From Scylla paramamosain (taxonomy: Eukaryota; Arthropoda; Malacostraca; Decapoda; Portunidae), in assembly GCF_035594125.1 (NCBI RefSeq), contig NC_087158.1:7428501-7492500 (forward strand): a DNA stretch of 64,000 bases, written 5' to 3'. Shown piece after piece: positions 36,752-48,407 of this stretch. Numbering within the stretch: position 1 is the stretch's first letter; each line of letters opens with the position of its first letter. The translations under genes were made by a program, and so were the position numbers. The notes below the pieces were generated by a model. It had not been told where the DNA came from. It did not search any database and was given only the letters and a program-made list of their open reading frames with translations.

Positions 36752-38373
36752 ATTTTTTTTTTTTTTTTTCCCCTTTCCGCCCCCTTTTTTCTTTTCCTTT
36801 TTTTTTTTTTACGTAGGAGGGACACTGGCCAAGGGCAACAAAAATCCAATAAAAAAAAAGCCCACTGTGATGCTAGTTCCAGAAAAGGGTCCAAACCAGT
36901 AGTCAAAAATTAAAGGATAAGTGTCTTGAAACCTCCCTCTTGAAGGAATTCAAGTCATAAGAAGGTGGAAATACAGAAGCAGGTAGGGAGTTCCAGAATT
37001 TACCAGAGAAAGGGATGAATGATTGAGAATACCAGTTAACTCTTGCATTAGAGAGGTGGACAGAATAGGGGTAAGAGAATGAAGAAAGTCTTATGCAGCA
37101 AGGCTGCAGGAGGAGGAGAGGCATGCAGTTAGCAAGATCAGAAGAGCAGCTAGCTTGAAAACTGCAGTAGAAGATAGCTAGAGATGCAATATTGCAGCGA
37201 TGAACAGAGGCTGAAGACAGTCAACTGGAAGAGAGGAGTTGATGAGACGAAAAGCTTTTGATTCCACCCTGTCTAGAAGAGCAGTAATAGTAGAACCTCC
37301 CAGACGTGTGAAGCATACTCCATACATGCACGGATAAGGCCCTTGTATAGAGTTAGCAGTGGGAGGGGTGAGAAAAACTGGCAGAGATGTCTCAGAACGC
37401 CTAACTTCATAGAAGCTGTTTTTAGCTAGAGATGAGATGTGAAGTTTCCAGTTCAGATTATAAGTAAAGGACAGACCGAGGATGTTCAGTGTAGAAGAGG
37501 GACAGTTGAGTGTCACTGAAGAAGAGGGGATAGTTGTCTGGAAGGTTGTGTCGAGTTGATGGATGGAGGAATTGAGTTTTGAGACAATAAACAATACCAA
37601 GTTTGCTCTGCCCCAATCAGAAATTATAGAAAGATCAGAACTCAGGTGTTCTGTGGCTTCCCCTGCGTGAAATGTTTACTTCTTGAAGGGTTGGACGTCT
37701 ATGAAAAGATGTGGAAAAGTGCTGGATGGTATCATCAGTGTAGGAGTGGATAGGACAAGAAGTTTGGTTTAGAAGGTCATTGATGAATAATAAGAAGAGA
37801 GTGGGTGCCAGGACAGAATCCTGAGGAACACCACTGTTAATAGATTTAGGAAAAAAAAGTGACCATCTAACACAGCAGCAACAGAATGGTCAGAAAGGAA
37901 ACTTGAGATGAAGTTACAGAGAGAAGGACACAAGCCATAGGAAGGTAGTTTGGAAATCAAAGCTTTGTGCCACACTCTATCAAAAGCTTTTGATATATCC
38001 AAGGCAACAGCAAAAGGTTCACCAAAATCTCTAAAAGAGATGACTGAGACTCAGTAAGGAAACCCAGAAGATCACCAGTAGAGTGGCCTTGACAGAACCC
38101 ATACGGCAATCAGATAGAAGGTTGTGAAGTGACAGGTGTTTAAGAATCTTCCTCTTGAGGATAGATTAAAAAACTTTAGATAGGCAGGAAATTAAAGCAA
38201 TAGGACGGTAGTTTGAGGGATTAGAATGGTCTTCCTTTTTAGGAACAGGCTGAATGTAGGCAAACTTCCAGCACGAAGGAAAGGTAGATGTTGACAGAGT
38301 TGAAAGAGTTTGACTAGGCAAGGTGCAAGCACAGAGGCACAGTTTTGGAGAACAATAGGAGGGATCCCATCAG
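36752..38373 (-). mobile_element. Jockey/I-like non-LTR retrotransposon, 5'-truncated, copy 1
   Basis: On the - strand the element starts (truncated) at about 38,373 with PDGIPPIVLQNCASVLAP. It continues through RT pieces (DISKAFDRVWHKALISKLPSYGL; LAPTLFLLFINDLL; catalytic box YTDD near 37,730-37,742), a thumb/connector region (ILGLSFTYNLNWKLHI) and the C-terminus (SFIPFSGKFWNSLPASVFPP, SRHLSFNF ending near 36,903). T-runs at 36,753-36,769 and 36,798-36,810 are the A-rich tail seen from the other strand. The YxDD box and the KAFDRVWH motif are typical of the Jockey/I side of APE-type LINEs. Many frameshifts are present. Confidence 0.8.
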
Positions 38374-38377
38374 GCAA
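36903..38377 (-). pseudogene. Degenerate RT and C-terminus of Jockey/I-like LINE, copy 1
   Basis: Pieces in - strand order are 38,192-38,377 (start of RT), 37,769-38,002 (palm with KAFDRVWH), about 37,680-37,770 in another frame (FINDLL and YTDD), 37,178-37,600 (thumb and connector) and 36,903-37,124 (C-terminus). At least four frame changes separate them. The region between 38,002 and 38,192 reads as RT only with frame jumps. Compared with the longer copy at 41.6-44.5 kb it lacks the whole endonuclease and the linker. It is non-functional. Confidence 0.78.
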
Positions 38378-38569
38378 CCTGTCTTTATATACCTTTCAAA
38401 TCAGTAATTAATTAGAAAGTTATTATAATATCTGTACCACTATTTCTTACCATAGATAGTATACATTTAGTTCAGATAACACTCCATTCTTGGCATCACA
38501 CTTATTGAAACATCACACAACATCTCTATAATGGTCAGAAACAAATCCATGTAGCCATGCACGGTGTGC

Positions 38570-39720
38570 ACTGTGTTGTGTATTTACCTAGGTGTAATTT
38601 ACAGGGCCCGAGCTACACTCATGTGGTCCCATCTCCATACCTATACATATCTAATTTTTCCTTTAGTTTGTGTACACTTGTTGCCAAAACTATACATATC
38701 TTCTTTTAGTCCATTCCAAACTTCAGTGTGTCTTTGTGGAAAACTATTCTTTGTGTTGTTTAGACATCTTCTTTTCCTTACTTATGTGAGTGTCCCATTC
38801 TACTGTCATGACTGCTTGTCTCTTTTAGTAATGGTTTTGTCATTACCAACTTCATTTTGTTTGCCAACTTGTAGATAGTTATCAAATCTCTTTCTCTCCT
38901 TTGTTCCAGTATTGGTAAATCTATTTTTTCTAATCTTTCTTCATAACTTAATTCCTCAAATTCTGCCACCATTTTTGTTGCTATTGTTTGTATTCTTCCT
39001 AACTTGTTTACATGCTTCTTACATAGAGACTACACAACTGCTGCATATTCCAATCTAGGTCTTATTATCATAGGGATTATTTTTCTCATCTTACTTTTGT
39101 TCATGAGGTAAGAAGCTGTACTATGTTTCATAGTAATCTGTAAATGTTCTCCATATTCTACCTATATGCTTCTCTGGTTGGAAGTTATCTGGCTTTACTA
39201 CTCCTAGATCCTTTTCTTCCTGGATCCTTTTAATATATTCGTTTTCTACCTTGTATGTCCAATGTGGTCTTCTATTCACTTCTGCACATCTCCATCATAT
39301 GACATTTGCTTACATCGAATTTAACTTCCCATTTTTTGCTCCATTCACAAATTTTATTGGTCATTTTGTAGATATTCACAGTCTTTGCAACTTTTTATTT
39401 CTTTCTGTAATTTAGCATTATCTGCAAATAGGCTGTTGTAGCTATCAATTTTTTCAAGAATATCATTTATATAAACAATGAACAATACCATATTGGTGAT
39501 AGTACTGACCCTTGTGGCACACCACTCTTTACTGTTTTCCAAACCAACTTTTCATCATTAGCTACTGTTCTCATTTCTCATCATTTGAAGTAATTTTCTA
39601 TCCACTTTATACTTGTCCCATGTAGTCTCTTAATATTTTCAAGTTTCCACATAAGTCTTTCATGGGGGAACCTTGTCAAAAGCTTTTTATCAGATCTAGT
39701 TATATACAGTCCACAAATGC
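38570..39720 (-). mobile_element. Third non-LTR retrotransposon type, RT C-terminal part and 3' end
   Basis: Read on the - strand: TRFPHERLMWKLENI and WIENYF near 39,600-39,690; SGVPQGSVLSP, then YINDILEKIDSYNSLFADNA (39,354-39,542), where the usual FADDA box reads FADNA; KICEWSKKWEVKFDVSKC near 39,300-39,370; and ELSYEERLEKIDLPILEQRR (38,778-38,972). The 3' end carries GGGCCCTGTAAATTACACC and CCTAGGTAAATACAC near 38,577-38,610. I recall that tail from decapod genomes, but cannot verify this here. Several stops occur, and the last catalytic Asp is replaced by Asn. The element differs from both other LINE types in the window. Confidence 0.75.
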
Positions 39721-40880
39721 TTCTCTTTCCTACATGATGTCATCACTCTTGAGCTGAAGCTTAATAGATTTGTTACACATGATTTTCTTTTCCTGGAGCC
39801 ATATTGTTTGTCTGTTATTATTCCTTCTTTTATAAGAATTCTGCTGCCCATTGTGTGTGTGTGTGTATGTGTGTGTGGGGAGGGGGACAGAATTTGATAA
39901 TGACACTGACATTACAGTTGTTACTCTTCCTTCATAATGTGCAATTAGTGATTGGGTGCCAATTATACCAGAGACACTCTTCAGTGAATTCTTTCACTCA
40001 TAATACCCCATAATCAATGATCTAGTGCCTCTAAATATTACAGTAATAAAATTATTTTGTAATCACCTTTCAAAAAGCATTACCTACTCAGCTAGACTAC
40101 CAGTATGCAGAAACTTCTGCTAGCCCCTAAGCAATGGGTGTTTTGTGCAGAAACCTCTTCTTGTAATGAGTTTTTAGAGAAAAATAACTCTTATTCCTAG
40201 TTATATCTCATTTAGTACAGATTCTAGAATAATGAAACTTACAGCATAAGAAGCACCTATCCTTCTCCATTCTAGTGGTACTTTTGTCTGACTCATTATT
40301 TTAGTTCAACAGGAAGTGAAGGTGTGTTCATTATGCTGGATATAGTACTGGCTACAGCTCACTTGCCCCACCTGCCCTTACTGCTTTCCCCACATATCAA
40401 AAGGAATGTTCTTCCACTGTGACTCCTTGTCTAACAGCACTTAATGGGAGTGGATGAGGTTAGCTTGCATTTGCACTTAGCCATTCATTAGGATGAGGGC
40501 AGATCACCTCCTTCCATGATACTTGCCTTGTATAGAATACCAGATGGCAAGTCACTAAAAGTGGTAGGGAGCAGCTTTGTAAATGTTGCTAAGTTATGTT
40601 CAAAATATCTCTCTCCCACTTTCATTTTGATTTAAGGATTGAAAATCATGAGGCACATACATTCATTACCCATCAGAGCCCTGAGATGCACACCACTGTG
40701 TTGCTTGTTGCTCAGGGGGTTAAAATTATTGATACCTGAGAGATGTTACTCTAAAAACTGGAAAAATAAATAACAGGCAGCTCTAAATAAATTATATACT
40801 GTCAACAAATAACAACAGTAGCTTATGTAAAAAGGAACATAAATGCTTAGTACACATTTTTAGACCTCAGCTAGGATGTG
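39721..40880. other. Non-satellite DNA, one short GT repeat
   Basis: Apart from an imperfect (GT) microsatellite at 39,852-39,880 followed by a G-run, I recognise nothing here. The composition is ordinary, with no long frame and no clear repeat. Confidence 0.5.
39852..39880. repeat. (GT)n microsatellite, imperfect
   Basis: About 13 GT units with one A interruption, followed by GGGGAGGGGG. Confidence 0.9.
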
Positions 40881-40992
40881 AAAACATGAGCTAAAGCTAA
40901 ACTAGATGTGATGTACTTTATGATTATGTCAGCTAAAGGCTTGTCCTTTAAGCTTGTCAGATCTGGTTTCAATCCCTGGTCACATCCACTTC
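40881..40992 (+). mobile_element. tRNA-like SINE, diverged copy 1
   Basis: This segment shares its arrangement with 41,375-41,500: a leader with GAGCTAAAGCTA, then GTGATGTACTTTATG, AAGGCTTG and a box-B-like GGTTTCAATCCCTGGTCACA. The B-box resemblance to tRNA-derived promoters and the existence of a second diverged copy suggest a SINE. The A box here is poorly kept. Confidence 0.45.
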
Positions 40993-41374
40993 CCATGTTT
41001 ATAAATTTATTTTTTTTCATAATTTTTAATTTTGTAATAGGAAATGTATTTCTTTGTTTAACTATGACATTGGCAACATGGTGGTGGGATGGTCTTAAAA
41101 GATTTCATATAGGGGAAAGAATAAAGCCTAGTACGAACTTATGATGGCATTGTTTTGTTGAGTCAAACAGGAAATGAGTGTCCCACCCAAAAAAGGGAGA
41201 AAACATGAATGGAGCAGGGGCTTCCTAGTGAATACTCTGGTAAACCTTGCAAGACCAGAACCACATTTCCCAGACACACACTTTGGATTGTTTGGATACT
41301 TATTGTACCACATTAAATTAATGAAACATCAGAAATTAACCTAGAAGGAAGAGCCATGTAATGCAGTGATAGGA

Positions 41375-41500
41375 CACAAATATGAGCCAAAGCTAGATTA
41401 GCTGTGAGGTACCTCATGGTCCAGTTAGTTAAGGCTTGGTATTCTGGTATGTTCATTCCTGGTTCAGTCCCTGATCACATCTACCTCCCTTTTTTTTCTT
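41375..41500 (+). mobile_element. tRNA-like SINE, diverged copy 2
   Basis: An A-box-like TGGTCCAGTTAGTTAAGGC (about 41,418-41,436) is followed some 40 bases later by a B-box-like GGTTCAGTCCC (about 41,471-41,481), the spacing of an internal RNA polymerase III promoter. The leader GAGCCAAAGCTAGATTAG matches the copy at 40.9 kb. Its right end runs into the T-rich tract at the 3' end of the - strand LINE, so the two insertions touch. Confidence 0.5.
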
Positions 41501-41612
41501 TTCTTCCCCTTCATGTAGGAGTGGCACAGGCCAAGGGAAACAAAAATTCCAGCAAAAAAAAAAAAAAAAAAAAACAGCCACTGAGGTGCCAGTCCCCAAA
41601 CAGTCAAAAATG

Positions 41613-41798
41613 TTAGTCAAAAATACAAGTTAAGTGTCTTGAAACCTCACTCTTGAAAGAGTTCAAGTCACAGGAAGGTGGAAATACAGAGGCAGGCAGG
41701 GAGTTCCAAGGTTTACTAGAGAAAGGGATGAATGATTGAGAATACTGGTTAACTTGCATTAGGGAAATGGACAGAATAGGGATGAGAGAAAAAAGCAA
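41613..41798 (-). pseudogene. C-terminal end of Jockey/I-like LINE ORF2, copy 2
   Basis: The piece reads QYSQSFIPFSSKPWNSLPASVFPP, then DLNSFKSEVSRHL, matching the same part of copy 1 (36,903-37,124). The region between it and the RT (about 41,800-42,340) can be read as the thumb and connector only with frame changes. Confidence 0.75.
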
Positions 41799-42344
41799 GT
41801 CTAATGCAGCAAAACCAAGGGAGGAGGGGAGGCATGCACTTCACAAGATAAGAAGAGCAGTTGGCATGAAAATAGCAGTAGAAGATAGCAAGAGATGCAA
41901 CATTGCAGCAATGAGAATGAGGCTGAAGACGGTCAGTTAGAGGAAAGGAGTTGATGAGATGGAAAACTTTTGATTACACCCTATCTAAAAGATAGCATAC
42001 TACATACATGGACGGATAAGGAGGGGTGGGGGTGAGAAAAACTGGTGAAGAAGACTGATGCCTAACTTCACAGAAACTGTTTTAGCTAGAGATGAGATGT
42101 GAAGTTTCCAGTTTAGATTATGATTAAAGGACAGAGGACAGACTGAGGATGTTCAGTGTAGAGAAGGGAGACGGTTGAGTGTCACTGAAGAAGAGGGGAT
42201 AGTTGTCTGGAAGGTTGTGTCGAGTTGATAGACGGAGGAATTGAATTCTTGGGACACTGAACAATACTAAGTTCACTCTCCCCCAGTCAGAAATTTTGGA
42301 GAGATCAGAAGTCAGGAATTCTGTGGCTTCCTTGTGTGAACTGT

Positions 42345-43532
42345 TTACTTCCTGAAGGATTGGACATCTACAAAAAGACGCGGAAAAGTGCAGGGTGGTA
42401 TCATCAGCATAGGAATGGATAGGACAAAAGTTTGGTTTAGAAGGTCATTGATGAATAATAGGAAGAGAGTGGGTGACAGGACAAAACCCTGAGGAACACC
42501 ATTGTCAATAGATTTAGGAGAAGAACAGTGACCATCTACCACAGTACCAATAGAATGGTCAGAAAAGAAACTCGAGATCAAGTTACCAAGAGAAGGATAG
42601 AGGCTGTAGGAGGGTAATTTGGAAATCAAAGCTTTGTGCCACTCTATCAAAAGCTTTTGATATGTCTAAGGCATCAGCAAAAGATTCACCAAAATCTCTA
42701 AAAGAGGATAATCAAGACTCAGTAAGGAAAGCCGGATCACCAGTAGAGTGGCATTGACGGAACCCATACTGTTGATCAGATAGAAGGTTGTGAAGTGATA
42801 GATGTTTAAGAATCTTCCTGTTGATGCATTAAAAACTTCAGATAAGCAGGAAATTACAGCAACAGGATGGTTATTTGAGGGATTAGAACGGTCACCCTTT
42901 TTAGGAATAGGCTGAATGTAGGCAAGATTCCAGCAAGAAGAAAAGATAGATGTTGATAGACAAAGATGAAAGAGTTTGACTAGGCAAGGTGCAAGCACAG
43001 AGGAGCAGTTTTGGAGAACAATAGGAGGGACCCCATCAGGTCCATAAGCCTTCCGAGGGTTTAGGCCAGCAAGGGCATGGAAAACATCATTGTGAAGAAT
43101 TTTAATAGGTAGCATGGAGGATGGAGGAGAGGGAGGAACAAGCCCTGAATTGTCCAAGGTAGAGTTTTTAGCAAAGGTTTGAGCAAAGAGTTCAGCTTTA
43201 GAGATAGATATGATAACAGTGGTACCATCTGGTTGAAATAAAGGAGGGAAAGAAGAAGCAAAGTTATTGGAGGTGTTTTTGGCTAGGTGCCAGAGATCAC
43301 GAGGGGAGGTAGATCTTGAAAGATTTTGACACTCTATTAATGAAGGAGTTTTGGCTAGTCGGAGAACAGACTTGGCATGGTTCCGGGCAGAAATATAAAG
43401 TGCAAGAGATTCTAGTAATGGAAGGCTCAGGTACCTTTTGTGAGCTACCTCTCTATCATGAATAGCAGGAGAACATGCTGTGTTAAACCAAGGTTTGGAA
43501 TGTTTAGGTATGGGCAGAAATATAAAGTGCAA
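42345..43532 (-). pseudogene. Degenerate reverse transcriptase of Jockey/I-like LINE, copy 2
   Basis: A frame of 288 codons (42,666-43,532) begins in the linker (KPWFNTACSPAIHDREVAHK, DLWHLAKNTSNNFASSFPPL) and enters RT with NPRKAYGPDGVPPIVLQNC, NLAYIQPIPKKGDRSNPSNN. The frame is lost near 42,800, where the conserved HQYG-type block and DISKAFDRV should be. The next frame, 42,345-42,650, gives WHKALISKLPSY, SGVPQGFVLSPTLFLLFINDLL. The catalytic YADD box (about 42,398-42,411) lies one frame off. It is not functional. Confidence 0.8.
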
Positions 43533-43638
43533 GAGATTCTGGTAATGGAAGGCTCAAGTACCTTTTGTGAGCTACCTCTCTATCATGAATAGCAGGAGAA
43601 CAGGCTGTGTTAAACCAAGGTTTGGAAGGTTTAGGTCG
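43385..43638. repeat. 127 bp tandem duplication inside the LINE
   Basis: The block beginning GGGCAGAAATATAAAGTGC at 43,385 is repeated from 43,512 with only a few differences. It duplicates part of the linker coding region, and I see nothing comparable in the rest of the element. Confidence 0.88.
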
Positions 43639-43759
43639 AGAAAAAGAGTGAGGAATGTAGGGCCCGATGCCAGACACTATCACCTCCGTTATGCGCTCGG
43701 CACACAGTCTCTGGCACAGAAGCAGTAGTCATTCCAAGGAAATTCAGCAAAATACCTCC

Positions 43760-44510
43760 TCAGTTCCCCCCAACTAGCAGAGGCAAAACACCAGAGGCAC
43801 CTCTCCTTAGGAGATCCTGAGGATGGATTGGAGCAATAGGACAAGATACAGATATGAGATTGTGATTGGAGGAGCCCAATGGAGAAGATAGGGTAACAGC
43901 ATAAGCAGAAGGATTAGAGGTTAGGAAAAGGTCAAGAATGTTGGGTGTATCTCCAAAACGGTCAAGGATATGAGCAGGGTGTTGCACCAATTGGAGGATA
44001 GCAAAGTTGAAGGCTAGTTCACCATGATGGTCAGTGAAGGGAGAGGAAACCCAAAGCTGGTGGTGAACATTGAAGTCTCCAAGAATGGAGGTCTCTGCAA
44101 AAGGGAAGTGAGTCAGAATGTGCTCCACTTTGGAGGTTAAGTAGTCACAGAATTTCTTATAGTCTGAGGAGTTAGGTGAGAGGTATACAGCACAGATAAA
44201 TTTAGTTTGAGAGTGACTCTGTAATAGTAGCCAGATGGTGAAAAACTTGGAATATTCAAGAGTGTGGGCACAACAGCAGGTTAAGTCATTGCGCACATAA
44301 ACGCAACATTCAGCTTTGGATTGAAAATGAGAATAAAGAAAGTAGGAGGGAACAGAAAAGGGGCTATTGTAAGTTGCCTCAGACACCTATGTTTCAGTGA
44401 GGAAAAGAAGATGAGGTTTAGTAGAGGAGAGATTGTGTTCTAGAAATTGAAAACTAGATTTAAGACTGTGAATGTTGCAGAAATTAATGAAGAAAAAGTT
44501 GAGGGGGGGT
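43760..44510 (-). pseudogene. Degenerate APE-type endonuclease of Jockey/I-like LINE
   Basis: Reading down from 44,510 gives the start FINFCNIHSLKSSFQFLEHN and LLFLTET, then after a stop [40 protein letters not shown] and [12 protein letters not shown] (the GDFN catalytic box), and finally [10 protein letters not shown] and [10 protein letters not shown]. The last box is normally SDHN; here the catalytic Asp is Asn. The domain is the usual apurinic-like endonuclease that nicks the target before reverse transcription. It lacks an intact frame and a key residue. Confidence 0.8.
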
Positions 44511-44520
44511 CTCAAGAGAC

Positions 44521-44825
44521 TTAGGGTTGATACCAGAAGACACTAGCCTTGATGAGCATCACCAACAGGACACATCAAGAAAATTTTAAGTTGGTTTTTA
44601 CCTAATTATTTTTTATTATTTTATTCATAATACTGTACATGCATATCATAAATAAAGATGAGGTTTACTAGAGGAGAGGTGATGTTGTACAGATAGAAAA
44701 TTATATCTAAGACAGCAAATGTTACACAATTTAATGAAGAAAAGTTATAATATACCAGTAAAATGCCTTGGAAGGCGATTAACGAGCAAAGATGTCAGTA
44801 ATGCATCAGTGGAAGGGGTATTTCA

Positions 44826-44867
<42 letters not shown>

Positions 44868-45543
44868 CAACTTCAGGCACCCCACACATCATGCACTTGC
44901 CTAATATTCAAATCACTCTAGCTCAAAACTCTACAAGAGCCCAGTGGTTGTGCTATATACCACTTGATAGGAAATTTCATTTTGTGTTCAGTGGTATCTA
45001 TCCGCTCTCATTGAGACAAAAGAAAATTGGTGAAAATTGCAGAAAACTGATGGTCACTTTACAAAAAGTTTTGTATTGTATTTTGCATATGCACAGTAGT
45101 GTTGCAAATTTCACATGATTTTTCATCATAACTTGTATTACTCTTATTACCAACAAAAATTTGAGCTTGATCAGTTAATTACTTAAAAAGTTGTAATTTT
45201 GACTTTGTGCATGTACAGTGCTACTTCAAAGTTGACGTAAGGAATTTTATTAAAATTATAACATGACACCTCTTAAGTTTCATTAAAACTGGTTGAGTAG
45301 TTTTTGAGAAATCCCATTTCTGACACCCTTCTACTTTTAGTAAGTTAACTTCACCCAATAGAAGAGATGAAAGCTATATCATAAAAAATTGATAGAGGTG
45401 TGCTATTATATGATGCTAATTTTGTTACGATCAGCCACGTAGTTCTGGAGATATTAGCGATTGAATAGGGTTATGGTCAGACCGAGCCAGGCCCCTCAGA
45501 ACGAAACAACAACCTCCATAGTAAACATTGTTTCGCTCATAAT
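44521..45543. other. Non-satellite DNA with a GA microsatellite
   Basis: 44,652-44,750 is a diverged repeat of the LINE start at 44,397-44,500 (GATGAGGTTTA.TAGAGGAGAG, ending AATGAAGAAAAGTT). 44,828-44,866 is (AG)n. 44,870-45,540 has no recognised content. Confidence 0.55.
44828..44866. repeat. (AG)n microsatellite
   Basis: About 19 uninterrupted AG units. Confidence 0.95.
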
Positions 45544-45955
45544 TAATTTCTCACTCTTTCATAAAAGAGAACATAGTTATCCATTCAATCATGAGTTCCC
45601 CTTCAATACAGGGAGTGTAATATATATACCTCCCATATTTATAATATATGAATTTCTCACTCTTTCATAAAAGAGAACATAGTTATCCATTCAATCATGA
45701 AGAGTTCCCCTTCAGTACAGGGACTGTAATATATATACCTCTCATATTTATAATATATGAATTTCTCACTCTTTCATAAAAGAAAACATAGTTATCCATT
45801 CAATCATGATGAGTTCCCCTTCAATACAGGGACTGTAATATACATACCTCCCATATTTATAATATATGAATTTCTCTGTTTCATAAAGGAGAACATAGAG
45901 TTCTTTGTTTAATCATGATAAGTTCCTTTTCATTACATGGACTGTACTAAATACA
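45544..45955. repeat. Tandem repeat, unit about 108 bp, nearly four copies
   Basis: Units begin AATTTCTCACTCTTTCATAA near 45,544, 45,651, 45,760 and 45,869. Each holds GAACATAGTTATCCATTCAATC, AGTTCCCCTTCA and TATATATACCTC. The first three are very similar; the fourth has diverged and is shorter at its start. The unit is unrelated to the 90-100 bp satellite subunits. Confidence 0.88.
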
Positions 45956-46423
45956 TATTTTTTCTTAAGCTACTTTTTGAGAATACTTTTGGCTTAAGTT
46001 GAGAACTTGACCGCCCTAATTTGAGGAATGATGAAGTGGAGCCACCAGGCACAATATCTACCAATTCACAAAATAGAGCAATGACTAAATTTTGACTTCT
46101 CTATTTCCTTAGTTTGGTGGCATCCCTACTTCCTTGATGCCATTTTCCTATCGTTCTATGCCAATAGAATGGAATACATCTACAACAAATAAGAGATAGC
46201 CTATAGCAGCGTTCCCTCACATATTCATGGTTTTGCATATTTGCAGAGTTTTCCCTAACCTAACCTAACTAATGGGGAGTTTTCAGAGTTGCCAGGTGTC
46301 ACCACCAGCTCAGTCTTTCAGCCCAAAGAGCCCAAATTATTCTTTCAGTTATAAATTACAGTAACCCAAGATATAATGAACACATATGGGGGGAGAGTGG
46401 GTCACTTGAGATGAAAATTTGCT

Positions 46424-46558
<135 letters not shown>

Positions 46559-47121
46559 CAGCAGACAGCAGCCTTAAATAGGTTGTTATACCTGAAATTT
46601 GGTAAATAGAAGTTCATTATATCAAGGGTTTATTGTACATATCAACTTATTCCCGTTTTATTTTATAGTGCACTGTATTTTTTAATTAAAATATCATGTA
46701 TATACTATACATATAATAACTGTTTTTTATTGTCTTAAAGTGAATTGCTTAGTAAATGTGAGATGCATAGTTTAAGGTTTAAACTATAAATATAGGTGGT
46801 TCTGATCCTTATAGGGATGGTTTCCCATATTCACAGATTTTAACTATTTGCAGGAGGCTCTGGAATGTAACTCCCACAGATGGCAGGGAAACACTGCATA
46901 TCTTCCCTCCCACAACAGCGATGCACTTCTGTGTTAAAGAGATGCAGCTAGTAAGCCAATATATATATACTGATCGTTCAATTAATCCTTTATGTCATAA
47001 AACTTCTCTGAAAAAATCTAGTGAACAATTTTTCCTCTATCACTGCACTGTCCTTGATCTAAATTACATATTAAAACTACACATGATAGTGTAATGATCA
47101 GTATGCTTGACTCACAAACCA

Positions 47122-47139
47122 CATATATATATATATATG
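47122..47139. repeat. (AT)n microsatellite, short
   Basis: Nine AT units. Confidence 0.85.
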
Positions 47140-47496
47140 CTTGGCTTTTGTCTCCAAACTCTCCCCCATAGAGAGACTGTATTAACTTGCAGAAATAAAG
47201 CTATCATTCAGGGAAACTGGTTTGTTTGCCAAACAAACATTACATTGCTGAATATTCTGTGGCACCAAATGCTTTGTCAGGATATGTGGCAATGATATTT
47301 CAATCCTTGTCTTTGCATCCTACAATTTGTATGCTGAACATAAACCTTATCAACAAGTTTCTTGAGCTTCATATACTTTTATATATATTACACAAAGTCC
47401 ATGACAACTGAAAAAACTATGCAAATAATGAAATGTAGCAGTAGCATCAAGGTAACACCAGTCTGCTACTAATACTGCTGCCATCCACCTTCTGAC

Positions 47497-47628
47497 CTGC
47501 TCAGATGAAGCAGAAGCGTTGTCCTCTTCAAAAGAATCCTCAGCCACCACACCAGACCGCTCATTGCTGTGGTAGTGTTGGGAGTAGAAGTTGGGGTAGT
47601 GGACAAGAGGAATGACACTGCCCTCACT
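47497..47628 (-). CDS. Candidate internal exon c of an unrecognised host gene
   Basis: The - strand has a plausible acceptor (TTTTCAACACAG before AGTGAGGGC) and donor (GAGCAG before GTCAGA), enclosing exactly 44 codons with phase 0 at both ends. It reads SEGSVIPLVHYPNFYSQHYH, then a Ser/Glu/Asp-rich stretch ending ASASSEQ. Base composition is richer in G and C than the surroundings. It follows candidate exon b in frame across an intron of 606 bp. The frame stays open past the donor, so the exon end is not certain. I do not recognise the protein, and a pseudogene cannot be excluded. Confidence 0.42.
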
Positions 47629-48234
47629 CTGTGTTGAAAATATATGCTGCCATAAGATGGAGAAAATACTGAATCTGATACTGACAGAAATAAAGAACAA
47701 AATTGTTTACAAAAATTTTATCATAATTGTTTATAATATCAAGCAAATCTACAGAACATAGGACAACTCTACAACAAGCAGGCTCCAGGCTCCAGGCTGG
47801 CAAGCTTGAATAGTCTACACATCATATAAACTTTTGACTGAATAAAGATTCAGATGTATCCATGCTATTTTACAGCTTTTAACAATGATACAAGTTCCCC
47901 ATCAAAGGAACAACAAACTAAAGTCAAGTATGCGATCTCCTTCACTTTGTGTGCCTTCTTGTTGCAGTAAAATAATGTTCAGCTTCATTTATCCAATTTT
48001 CATGGTCTAAATGAAACCTTTCTTATCAAAGATAATATAAGTTGTGGGATTTAGTTCACAATCAAATCAACATTTCTCTATTTTACCTACATCTGACATC
48101 TGTATTCATATGAATTTTTCTACAGCTACCCACCCAGCAAGAGAAGAGTGCTGTGGAGATCTCCATCACCCACAATAAGTCCCTGAAATGCCTAAATAAA
48201 CTTGGGATTCATGTCAAATAAAAACAAAACTCAC

Positions 48235-48407
48235 TGGGACATAGTACACATTTGTAAGAGTCCAAGGCAAGACTATCCCACCATCTGTGTACCATGGAAT
48301 GCTCCCAACAACTGTAGTTACCCACAACTGAGCTGCACTTGGTGCCAATAACCACTCATTCTCAGATACCCAACTCCTAAGCAAATCAATGCTGCATCTG
48401 ATTACCA
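48235..48407 (-). CDS. Candidate internal exon b of an unrecognised host gene
   Basis: The acceptor is TACTAAGTATTGTCCTAG and the donor a consensus GTGAGT. The exon is 173 bases: two bases of a split codon, then 57 codons without a stop, ending in phase 0. It reads VIRCSIDLLRSWVSENEWLL, then APSAAQLWVTTVVGSIPWYT, DGGIVLPWTLTNVYYVP. Five Trp in 57 residues is a protein-like, non-repeat composition. Joined to exon c it continues in phase. Upstream, exon a ends in phase 0 with its best donor, while this exon needs one base, so either an exon lies between them or exon a uses a GT four bases further on. The protein is not recognised. Confidence 0.42.

Larger units (their letters stand above)
41482..44520 (-). 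mobile_element. Jockey/I-like non-LTR retrotransposon, longer copy 2
   Basis: On the - strand, an APE endonuclease (about 44,510 down to 43,760) is followed by the linker, RT (43,530 to about 42,350) and C-terminus (to 41,613). The 3' tail has an A-run (a T-rich patch at 41,490-41,512 on this strand) and the shared block around 41,515-41,600, which also follows copy 1. Upstream of copy 1's truncation point this is the only source of the 5' part. It contains frameshifts, stops and a 127 bp tandem duplication (43,385-43,638). A short diverged repeat of its start lies at 44,652-44,750. Confidence 0.82.

Noticed and set aside
48134..48182. A possible extra - strand exon (good acceptor TTTAGGCATTTCAG, donor GTGGGT) between exons b and c, and a + strand terminal exon at about 48,128-48,223
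   Set aside because: The - strand version is 49 bases and would break the otherwise perfect b-to-c phase. The + strand version has an acceptor but no partner exons.
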